Assembly: GCF_002025255.2 (NCBI RefSeq)
Contig: NZ_CP054587.1
Location: 1,240,001 to 1,304,000 of the forward strand
Reading direction: 5' to 3'
DNA length: 64,000 bases
Source: Halolamina sp. CBA1230
GTDB lineage: Archaea > Halobacteriota > Halobacteria > Halobacteriales > Haloferacaceae
Positions 33,057-40,941 of this stretch are shown piece after piece (positions within the stretch are counted from its first letter, which is position 1; each line of letters starts with the position of its first letter). Made by a program: the position numbers and the translations under genes. The notes beneath the pieces were generated by a model. That model was not told the DNA's origin. It saw only the letters and a program-made list of their open reading frames with translations, and made no database searches.

Positions 33057-33541
33057 TCGTGGAAACCTCCGCGTTTCCGGGGTTAATGGCTGTCCGTTCG
33101 CGGCGAGTGATCAGCTCCTGCACGGATCGTCAGATGCTGACGAAACACTCGGGTGTCGGGACACTCGTCGCCGTCGCTGGAACGGGTCGGGAATCGATGT
33201 AAAGAGGGTCCGTCCCGTCGTTCCGTCTGCCGATACACACGAGCGTGACATCGGTTCGCCGGAGGGGAGCCTTCGTCGGTGTCGCGGGAGGACGATCGGT
33301 CCCTGCGACCCGCGTTCCGGGACGGTCGGGGCTGTCAGAGGCAGTCGAACGAATCCGTCGATTCCGACCGTTTCCGGGCGTGTTCTGTCGAGTGCGTCGC
33401 GACCCGGTAGCAGCGGCTCGGGGTCGGTTTCGTCGCCACCGACTCGCGGTTCGCTTCGTTGCCGACGGCAGTCGCCGTCGGCTGCCAGCGAGATCGAAGG
33501 TCTCGCGTGCTCACCGCTCGAACAGTGGCGTCGACAGAAAT
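33057..33541. other. Intergenic region without supported gene; contains a double-hairpin module
   Basis: Short ORFs exist on both strands, but none has recognisable domains or haloarchaeal codon character. The only structured part is the hairpin pair at 33461-33506. The remainder is GC-rich and unremarkable. Confidence 0.5.
33461..33506 (+). repeat. Double-hairpin module near tRNA-Glu
   Basis: GCCGACGGC-AGTC-GCCGTCGGC (33461-33482) and GCGAGA(T)-CGAAG-(G)TCTCGC (33488-33506) are separated by TGCCA. The layout equals that of the module in structured element copy 3 (spacer TGGCA, second loop CGAAG), although the stem sequences differ. Confidence 0.6.
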
Positions 33542-33561
33542 GCTCGGTCGGGGATTTGAAC
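33541..33561 (-). repeat. Duplicated 3-prime end of tRNA-Glu
   Basis: On the minus strand this is GTTCAAATCCCCGACCGAGCA, identical to the T-loop/acceptor 3-prime end of the tRNA-Glu gene 112 bases upstream (33653-33673). Between them, GGGATTTGAGC is an inverted copy that can pair with it, around an inner stem GACGAG/CTCGTC. The pattern is that of a duplicated attachment site. Confidence 0.75.
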
Positions 33562-33652
33562 TCGACGAGACGTGCTCGCGTTCGCTGTGCGCGACTCGTC
33601 TGCTCAAATCCCACTCCCTGCGCCGCTACTCGTCACGTCGTTCCTCGTAGAA

Positions 33653-33758
33653 TGCTCGGTCGGGGATTTGAACCCCGGTCATCGGCTTTCTTCCTGCGTA
33701 GGCCGTTCCTTTCGCAGCCGAAAGGCCGAAATGATTGGCCGGACTACACCAACCGAGC
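33653..33758 (-). tRNA. tRNA-Glu(UUC) with an intron
   Basis: The cloverleaf is clear on the minus strand: acceptor GCTCGGT/ACCGAGC, discriminator A, D arm GTG/CAT, anticodon stem TCGGC/GCCGA, variable TGAC, T arm CGGGG-TTCAAAT-CCCCG. The anticodon is UUC. A 31-base insert (33688-33718) lies at the canonical 37/38 intron position; mature loop CTTTCGA forms after its removal. The insert has a CTGCG/CGCAG internal stem, as expected for a bulge-helix-bulge intron. No CCA is encoded. An HNH gene is 48 bases upstream. Confidence 0.9.
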
Positions 33759-33806
33759 GCATCCGAACGTGGCTGGGGCGAAGGCATAAATCTGTCTTTT
33801 CGTCGT

Positions 33807-34124
33807 TCACTCCGGCGGTTCGAGTGAGGACTCGAACTCGATCTCGCTTCGTTCCGCCTTCCAATGGCACGACCGACAGAGGAGAACGAGGTTCCCGGGG
33901 TCGTGAGCGTCAGGTTTTGGTACGTCTTCAGCTTGGTCGAACAGTCTGAACGGGACGATGTGGTGGACCTCCAACCGTCGTTCGGACCCATCGTGCCCGC
34001 AGTGCTGGCATACTTCGTCGCGCTCCAGTACTCGGGATCGTGCAGTCGTCCAACCCGCTCCGTAGTTGACCGACACACCACCTTTCCAGCGCGGGTTCTC
34101 CTCACCGACTCTGGAACGGGACAT
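33807..34124 (-). CDS. HNH endonuclease with NUMOD-like N-terminal motif
   Basis: This 105-residue protein has an N-terminal ENPRWKGG segment typical of NUMOD3 nuclease-associated motifs, a first zinc Cys pair (VCQHCGHDG), the catalytic VHHIVPF, and the final NLVLLCRSCHW. Together these form a complete HNH nuclease domain. Such small free-standing HNH proteins are often homing endonucleases. The gene lies 48 bases upstream of, and parallel to, the intron-containing tRNA-Glu, which suggests a link to tRNA-linked mobile DNA. Its target is unknown. Confidence 0.85.
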   Translation of the reverse strand: MSRSRVGEENPRWKGGVSVNYGAGWTTARSRVLERDEVCQHCGHDGSERRLEVHHIVPFRLFDQAEDVPKPDAHDPGNLVLLCRSCHWKAERSEIEFESSLEPPE

Positions 34125-34185
34125 CTTCTTCCGGGTCTCGTCTCCCGATCGGGGAAAAGTTCGATCCCGACCGGGCGTCGACTCC

Positions 34186-36162
34186 CTACTTCCCCTCGAA
34201 CTCCGGCTCCTCGTCGCCCATGAACGCGGTGACGCCCTCCATCAGGTCCTCGGTGTTCATCAGGTGGCCGAACGCCTGGCTCTCGACTTCGAGGCCGGCG
34301 TCGGTGTCGTCGCGGCCGGCGAGCATCGCGCGTTTGGTGTACTTCTGGGCGATCGGCGGGCCTGCGGCGAGATCGCGGGCCAGCTCCCAGCCGCGGTCGA
34401 GCAGTTCGCTGTCCTCCGTGAGCTCGTTGATGAAGCCGTACGCCTCGAGCTCCTCGGCGTCGTAGCGGTCGGCGGTGAAGATGATCTCCTTCGCCCGCCC
34501 CTCGCCGACGATGTGGCGCAGGCGCTGGGTGCCGCCCCAGCCCGGCAGCAGGCCGAGGTTGTGCTCGGGCTGACCGAGTTCGGAGCGTCGGCTGGCGACG
34601 CGGAGGTCCGCGCAGGTCGCTAGTTCCATCCCGCCGCCGAGACAGTAGCCGTCGATGGCGGCGACGACCGGCGCGTCCAGCGACTCGAGCTTCCCGAACG
34701 TCTCCTGCCCGAGCTTCGAGAGCTCGACCGCGTGCAGCGGGTCGCCGCCGCCGGCGGCCATCGACTGCACGTCCGCGCCAGCGGAGAACGCGCGGTCGCC
34801 CTCGCCAGTGAGCAGCACCGACCGCACGTCCTCGTGCTCGTCGAGCTCGTCGATCGCGGTGTCGAGCTCGTGGAGCAGCTCCTCGCTGATCGTGTTCATC
34901 CGGTGGGGGCGAGCGATCTCGATGTGGCCGACGTAGCCGTCGACGGAGACGTTCAGCACCTCGTACTCCGTCTCACCGCTCTCGTCGTCGCCGGCGCCGT
35001 GGAACCCCGCACCGGACTCCGCGAGCTCGCGCAGCGACGCCTCGGCCTCGTAGCGGGGCTCGTCGGTCTCCTCGTACAGTTCGTCGAGCGTCTCGACGAG
35101 GGCGTCGAGCCCGTAGTCGTCGGCCATCTTCGCGGGACCGTCGGGGAAGCCGGCGCCGAGCTTGACCGCCTCGTCGATCGCTTCGGGGTCGGCGACGTCC
35201 TCGGCGACGAGGCCGGCGACCTCGTTGGCCATCACCGCGAGCAGGCGCTCCTGGAGGTCATCGCGGCCGGCGTCGGTCGGGATCTGCGCGCCGTCGCCGT
35301 TCTCGTAGTCGTAGAAGCCGCGGCCGGTCTTCTTGCCGAGCTCGTCCGTCTCGACTTTCTCGGCCAGCAGCGGGCAGGGCCGGTAGGCGTCGCCGAGCTC
35401 CTGATACATGTACTCGAGGACGTGGTAGCCCACGTCGATACCGACCTGGTCGGCGAGCTCGAACGAGCCCATCGGGAGCCCCAGATCGTACTTCGTGGTG
35501 GAGTCAACCTCCTCGATGGTGCCGTCGTCGGCCTCGACGATCCACGCCGCCTCGTTCATCAGCGGGACGAGCACGCGGTTGACGATGAACCCCGGCGAGT
35601 CCTTCCGGACCCGAACGGGCGTCTTGCCCAGCGACTCCGCGAGCGACTCGATCGTCTCGAGGGTCTCCTCGGACGTGTGGGCGCCGGAGATGACCTCGAC
35701 CAGCTGCATCCGCACCGGCGGGTTGAAGAAGTGCATCCCACAGAACTGTTCGGGGCGGTCGCTGACCTCGGAGAGTTCGGTGACCGAGAGACTCGAGGTG
35801 TTGGTCGCGAAGATCGCCTCCGGCGGCGCGTGTTCGGCGACGTCGCGGTACACGTCCTTCTTGATGTCCATCTTCTCGGGGACGGCCTCGATCACCACGT
35901 CGGCGTCGCCGACCGCGGCGTCGAGGTCGACGACGGGCGTGACCCGCTCGAGCGCGCCGTCGGCGTCGCCCTGGCTGATCTGGTCTTTCTCGGCCAGCTT
36001 CTCGAGGCTCCACTCGATCTGTTCGTAGCCGTTCTGGACGAACTCCTCGTTGATGTCCCGCATCGTCACGTCGTAGCCCGCGAGCGCGGCGACCTCGGCG
36101 ATGCCGTGGCCCATGTTTCCGGCGCCGAGCACCGCGATCCGGTCGATATCCTCGGGATCCAT
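34186..36162 (-). CDS. 3-hydroxyacyl-CoA dehydrogenase / enoyl-CoA hydratase fusion
   Basis: I started at MDPEDIDRIAVLGAGNMGHG (36162). The 658-residue protein has a 3-hydroxyacyl-CoA dehydrogenase part first (NAD-binding VLGAGNMGHG, ATNTSSLSVTEL, FFNPPVRMQLVEV, then the C-terminal dimer domain twice). The enoyl-CoA hydratase/crotonase part is C-terminal (GEGDRAFSAGADVQSM oxyanion loop; YCLGGGMELA). This order is the reverse of bacterial FadB. It should catalyse hydration and oxidation of crotonyl-type CoA esters. The dehydrogenase start is divergent from a GNAT gene. Confidence 0.93.
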   Translation of the reverse strand: MDPEDIDRIAVLGAGNMGHGIAEVAALAGYDVTMRDINEEFVQNGYEQIEWSLEKLAEKDQISQGDADGALERVTPVVDLDAAVGDADVVIEAVPEKMDIKKDVYRDVAEHAPPEAIFATNTSSLSVTELSEVSDRPEQFCGMHFFNPPVRMQLVEVISGAHTSEETLETIESLAESLGKTPVRVRKDSPGFIVNRVLVPLMNEAAWIVEADDGTIEEVDSTTKYDLGLPMGSFELADQVGIDVGYHVLEYMYQELGDAYRPCPLLAEKVETDELGKKTGRGFYDYENGDGAQIPTDAGRDDLQERLLAVMANEVAGLVAEDVADPEAIDEAVKLGAGFPDGPAKMADDYGLDALVETLDELYEETDEPRYEAEASLRELAESGAGFHGAGDDESGETEYEVLNVSVDGYVGHIEIARPHRMNTISEELLHELDTAIDELDEHEDVRSVLLTGEGDRAFSAGADVQSMAAGGGDPLHAVELSKLGQETFGKLESLDAPVVAAIDGYCLGGGMELATCADLRVASRRSELGQPEHNLGLLPGWGGTQRLRHIVGEGRAKEIIFTADRYDAEELEAYGFINELTEDSELLDRGWELARDLAAGPPIAQKYTKRAMLAGRDDTDAGLEVESQAFGHLMNTEDLMEGVTAFMGDEEPEFEGK

Positions 36163-36292
36163 GCGCGGGTGGTCGGCCGGACGGCGGTTGAACGTTTCCC
36201 TCTCCCGTATCGGCAACGGGTTCGGAGTTGCTTCGCGTGGTTCCGGTCGCAGCCGACACCTCTTACCTCCCGGAGGGTCCAGATGGGGACGG

Positions 36293-36775
36293 ATGGAGAT
36301 CGAACCGGCGACGATAGAGGACGCCGACCGGATCGCGGAGCTGTGGGTGGATCTCGCGCGCGACCAGCGTGCACACGGGTCGCACCTGCTGGCCGCGCCC
36401 AACCGCGGGTCGGTCCGCGAGGCGCTGGCCCGCTCCATCGTCACCGAGGGGGTGCTGGTCGCCCGCACTGCCGACGACGACCTCGTGGGGTTCGTCGAGT
36501 TCGCGCCCGAGACGGGTGGCTACCGGCAGGACGTCGACCGCGGCGTGATCGAGAACATCTACGTGCGTCCGACCCACCGCGGCGGCGGCGTCGGGGGGGA
36601 GCTGCTCGCTGCGGCCGAGTCGCGGCTGCTCGACGCCGGCGTCGATCGCATCTCGCTGGAGGTGCTCGCCGACAACGCGGCCGCCCGGCAGTTCTACGAA
36701 CGGAAGGGGTACGAGCCCCACCGCGTGGAGATGGAGAAAGCACCCGAAAGCGACACGCACTCAAAGGAGGACTGA
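36293..36775 (+). CDS. GNAT-family N-acetyltransferase
   Basis: This 160-residue protein has the GNAT fold: an N-terminal RPAT-like opening (MEIEPATIEDADRIAELW), the acetyl-CoA loop NIYVRPTHRGGGVGGELL (about residues 90-107), and the C-terminal ISLEVLADNAAARQFYERKGYEPH block typical of Eis/RimI-like enzymes. The acceptor is unknown. A tRNA-Thr gene follows 14 bases after its stop. It is divergent from the hydroxyacyl-CoA dehydrogenase fusion. Confidence 0.85.
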   Translation: MEIEPATIEDADRIAELWVDLARDQRAHGSHLLAAPNRGSVREALARSIVTEGVLVARTADDDLVGFVEFAPETGGYRQDVDRGVIENIYVRPTHRGGGVGGELLAAAESRLLDAGVDRISLEVLADNAAARQFYERKGYEPHRVEMEKAPESDTHSKED

Positions 36776-36789
36776 GTAGCGGCAGGTGC

Positions 36790-36863
36790 GCCTGGAGAGC
36801 ATGGGTGGTTCATGCACTCGACTTGTAATCGAGACTTCCCGGGTTCAACTCCCGGTCCAGGCT
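36790..36863 (+). tRNA. tRNA-Thr(UGU)
   Basis: The cloverleaf is GCCTGGA/TCCAGGC acceptor with discriminator T, D arm, anticodon stem CTCGA/TCGAG with loop CTTGTAA (anticodon UGU), and T arm CCGGG-TTCAACT-CCCGG. No CCA is encoded and no intron is present. The T arm and acceptor end (36843-36863) are repeated at 36951-36971. Confidence 0.95.
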
Positions 36864-36971
36864 TCCTGCGAGGAGCGAACGCGACGAGCGGAAGCCGTTC
36901 GGGAGTTGAGCAAGCGAGAACGGCGCAGCGGAGCGAGCAGTTCTCGCCGAGTTCGACTCCCGGTCCAGGCT
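36864..36971 (+). repeat. tRNA-Thr-associated element ending in a copy of the tRNA 3-prime end
   Basis: After the tRNA comes a CTTCC/GGAAG hairpin (36862-36894) and then CGGGAGTTGAG (36900-36910). That segment pairs with the copied GTTCGACTCCCG across an inner stem GCGAGAAC/GTTCTCGC. The last 21 bases, GTTCGACTCCCGGTCCAGGCT, differ from the tRNA by one base. The same arrangement follows the tRNA-Glu and tRNA-Lys genes. Confidence 0.75.
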
Positions 36972-37042
36972 CTTCTCGTCGGCGACGCTGAGCGAGCGTC
37001 GTCGGGGCCCGAGATTTTCCCCCTCCGGTTCCAACGCGACGT

Positions 37043-37477
37043 ATGGTCTCGGCCCTCCCCCGTCCGTCGACCGTCTCACGTGAAACACGGCAGTGGGCGC
37101 TCGCCGGCGGCCTCGGGTACGCTCTCCTCCTGCTGGCGACGCTGATGTGGGCGTACACTCCGTCGAGCGTGGTCGGTGCGCTGGCGAGCGTCCAGATCGG
37201 ACCGTTCCTCTGGTGGGCGCTCGTCGGCGGAGCGGTCGTCGGCGTCGTCGTCGCGGTGGCAGTCCGCCAGTACGGACTCGTCTCACCGCTGCTGAGTGTA
37301 GTTATCGTCTACGGGGCCACCGTGTACCTGATGTGGCAGGCCCTCCGATCGCCGAACCCCCTCCTCCCGGGCACCCCGCTGGACGTCTACCTCGTCGGGT
37401 GGCCGCTGTTGCTCGTCCTCGTCGTCGGGGTCGGCGTCGTCGAACGTCAACTCCGGGGGCGTTCCGAGGCTCGGTGA
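37043..37477 (+). CDS. Uncharacterised four-helix membrane protein
   Basis: This 144-residue protein has about four hydrophobic segments (residues about 22-42, 55-75, 80-98, 115-135) and a short Arg-rich tail. There is no motif. I found no partner; it lies downstream of the tRNA-Thr element, and a convergent small membrane-protein gene follows. Confidence 0.55.
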   Translation: MVSALPRPSTVSRETRQWALAGGLGYALLLLATLMWAYTPSSVVGALASVQIGPFLWWALVGGAVVGVVVAVAVRQYGLVSPLLSVVIVYGATVYLMWQALRSPNPLLPGTPLDVYLVGWPLLLVLVVGVGVVERQLRGRSEAR

Positions 37478-37514
37478 ACGTCGGAGCGACGCCGGCACCG
37501 AGCACGGCGCTCGA

Positions 37515-37730
37515 TCAGGACGCGAGGAGCCCCCAGACGAGAAACGGGACGCCGATCGCCGCGGCGATGAGGCCACGACGGCGGTACGTCGTTCGAACGG
37601 TTTCGCCGACGTCGGTGTCCGGGGCGGCCGGCCAGTTGTAGAGCCGGTACATCGTCGCCGGCCGCCGGTAGTTCGCGTACCCGAGAGCGAACCAGAGGGC
37701 TGCGACGGCCAAGACCGCTGGGCGGGGCAT
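37515..37730 (-). CDS. Small two-helix membrane protein
   Basis: Starting at MPRPAV (37730) gives 71 residues; an ATG at 37751 in the same frame would add seven. One hydrophobic segment is at the N-terminus (VLAVAALWFALGYANY) and another near the C-terminus (LIAAAIGVPFLVWGLL), with a charged middle. No family is recognised. It is convergent with the preceding membrane-protein gene. Confidence 0.55.
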   Translation of the reverse strand: MPRPAVLAVAALWFALGYANYRRPATMYRLYNWPAAPDTDVGETVRTTYRRRGLIAAAIGVPFLVWGLLAS

Positions 37731-37817
37731 GCCCGAGCGACGCTGGTACACGGAGAAAACTGTTTCGAGAACGCCGATGCGGTGTGCTGCACAGGGGCCG
37801 CCCGGCCCGTCCGGTCG

Positions 37818-38036
37818 CTACTCCCGCGGGTCCTCCACCAGCCGCCAGAACGCGGTCGGCCGGTGGACGTACTCGACGTACTCCCCGCCCGCGAGCCGGT
37901 CGAGCCGCTTGGTCACCGTCGGCCGGCTCGTCCCGATCTCGTCGACGAGGTAGCCCGTCGTCGCGTAACCGCCGGTGCTCTCGAACACGTCCAGCACGTG
38001 GTGGATCAGCTCGTCGTCGTCGAGTCGGAGCGACAT
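37818..38036 (-). CDS. Small winged-helix DNA-binding protein
   Basis: This 72-residue protein is almost entirely a winged helix: VLDVFESTGGYATTGYLVDEIGTSRPTVTKRLDRLAGGEYVEYVHRP, with the recognition helix around residues 37-50. It resembles haloarchaeal MarR-like single-domain regulators. The target is not evident. It is divergent from a two-gene unit that includes a SWIM zinc-finger protein. Confidence 0.75.
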   Translation of the reverse strand: MSLRLDDDELIHHVLDVFESTGGYATTGYLVDEIGTSRPTVTKRLDRLAGGEYVEYVHRPTAFWRLVEDPRE

Positions 38037-38229
38037 CGCGTGTCGGGTCGTCGACTCACACTCCCTTAACTACCCGTGCAACGACTCGGTAGCTGTCCGA
38101 GTAGTACGATGTATCTTTACGGTACGGCAAGTAAAAGCCCGTTCAGCCCCTACACCGGTGCGAGAAGCGGGAAATCGGACGAAACGGTCGTTCCGGTGTG
38201 ACCCACCGACCTCGCTTCGGAGTCGAACG

Positions 38230-38541
38230 ATGGACCGAACCACCCCGAGTTCCGACCCTGAACTCCCAGAAACCGTCGAACTGCCCTCCCGCGCCGTCCA
38301 CGTCGGCCGCGACTGTGCCGGCGCCGATCACTACCTCGTCCCCGGCCACCGCGTGATCGTCGTCCGGCACGAACCAGCCGGCGACACGGTCGAACACACC
38401 GCGGGGCTCGGCCACCGATCGGCCGCGGACTGGGTCGACTACGTCGCGGAGCGTCGCGGCTGGACAGTCTGCACGTACGACGACCGCTCGATCGCGGCGC
38501 TGCTGTTCGAGCCACGGATCCCCCAGGAGGCGCTCCGATGA
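38230..38541 (+). CDS. Uncharacterised small protein linked to a SWIM protein
   Basis: This 103-residue protein starts at the ATG at 38230 and overlaps the SWIM gene by 4 bases (ATGA), so they are translationally coupled. It has a single Cys in a VGRDCAGADHY segment and a beta-rich pattern (HRVIVVRHEP). It has no known domain. It probably works with the SWIM protein. Confidence 0.6.
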   Translation: MDRTTPSSDPELPETVELPSRAVHVGRDCAGADHYLVPGHRVIVVRHEPAGDTVEHTAGLGHRSAADWVDYVAERRGWTVCTYDDRSIAALLFEPRIPQEALR

Positions 38542-39185
38542 GCGCGACCCACACCACGAACGGCGCCGAACTGGATCGACGCGACGTGCTGGCGCTGACC
38601 CAGTATCTGACCGTCCTCGACGACCTACCCTCGGTCGCCGGGGACGACGACCGCTACGTCGTCGTCTCCCAGTCCGGCGCCGCGTATCTGGTCGACCTCG
38701 GCGAGGGGAGCTGTACGTGTCCGGACTACCGCTACCGCGGCGGCCGCTGCAAACACCTCCGCCGGGTCGAGTTCGCGACGGGCACCCGGCAAATCCCCGC
38801 CGGCGTCGACGCCGTCGACCCCGATCTGGGCCGCCACCTCCACGACGGCGCACCCCGACGCCCCGAGTTCCCGGTCGGCGCCGTGGTTCGTGACCGTCGT
38901 CGGGACGACCGCGGCGGCCGAATGCGCGTCCTGCGCACCCTCGACATCCGTGCCGACGAGTACGAGATCGAACCCGGACGAACCGTCGCGGCGTACAACC
39001 CCGACGGAGATCCGGCCGACCGCGTCGTCGAGGTCGCCTTCGAGGGAGATCTCGACCGGCACGTCCCCGGCTGGCGCGAGTGGGAGCGCGCCGACCTGGC
39101 GACCGAACTCGAGGCGTACCGCGAAGAGTGGGATGTCGACGTGCGCACCTACGCGTTCCCCCGCGGTCGTCTCGAAGCGGAGTGA
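38538..39185 (+). CDS. SWIM zinc-finger protein
   Basis: This 215-residue protein has a SWIM domain (CTCPDYRYRGGRCKH, about residues 59-73, CxC...CxH). SWIM fingers bind DNA or proteins, and are found in transposases, helicases and plant regulators. The rest is beta-rich and acidic, with no other domain recognised. It is coupled to the small upstream gene. Its role is unknown. Confidence 0.8.
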   Translation: MSATHTTNGAELDRRDVLALTQYLTVLDDLPSVAGDDDRYVVVSQSGAAYLVDLGEGSCTCPDYRYRGGRCKHLRRVEFATGTRQIPAGVDAVDPDLGRHLHDGAPRRPEFPVGAVVRDRRRDDRGGRMRVLRTLDIRADEYEIEPGRTVAAYNPDGDPADRVVEVAFEGDLDRHVPGWREWERADLATELEAYREEWDVDVRTYAFPRGRLEAE

Positions 39186-39268
39186 GGGAGTCGGGTCGGT
39201 GTCCCCCGACCGGCGACCGAACACCGCCGGCGGAACCCATTTTTACGACCAGCGAGAACCCCCCGTGG

Positions 39269-39493
39269 ATGGCCTACGGACCGCTGGAGTCGCTGGCAGC
39301 CGGGCTGTTCCTGCTCCTCGCCGGGGGGATCCACGTCGTCTCCCCCTACCAGGCCGCACGGAAGGCCGCGATGGAGGAGGGGAACGAGAACGACGTCGCC
39401 GACGAGTGGGAGATCGACGCCACACAGATCATCGGCGGGATCACCGCGTTCGTCGGGCTGGCGATCCTGGTCCGGGCGTTCTGGCCGTTCTGA
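39269..39493 (+). CDS. Small uncharacterised membrane protein
   Basis: This 74-residue protein starts at the ATG at 39269. It has two hydrophobic segments (LESLAAGLFLLLAGGIHVV and IIGGITAFVGLAILVRAFW) around a charged, acidic central loop. No family is recognised. Confidence 0.55.
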   Translation: MAYGPLESLAAGLFLLLAGGIHVVSPYQAARKAAMEEGNENDVADEWEIDATQIIGGITAFVGLAILVRAFWPF

Positions 39494-39545
39494 CCCCGGA
39501 CCGATACCCCCAGGAGTTAGGTTTCCCCGTTCGTAGCCGCCGGCA

Positions 39546-40872
<1,327 letters not shown>

Positions 40873-40941
40873 CCCCCTCCGCCGCCGGCCTGGTTCTCAC
40901 GAGGACGTGAGAACTATGCCGGGCCCGCACCGAGCAGCACC

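Noticed and set aside
33111..33614. 167-residue minus-strand frame near tRNA-Glu
   Set aside because: No domain, runs through the tRNA-end repeat and hairpins, and has poor codon character.
34732..36828. 698-residue plus-strand frame
   Set aside because: It is antisense to the hydroxyacyl-CoA dehydrogenase/crotonase fusion and overlaps the GNAT gene in another frame.
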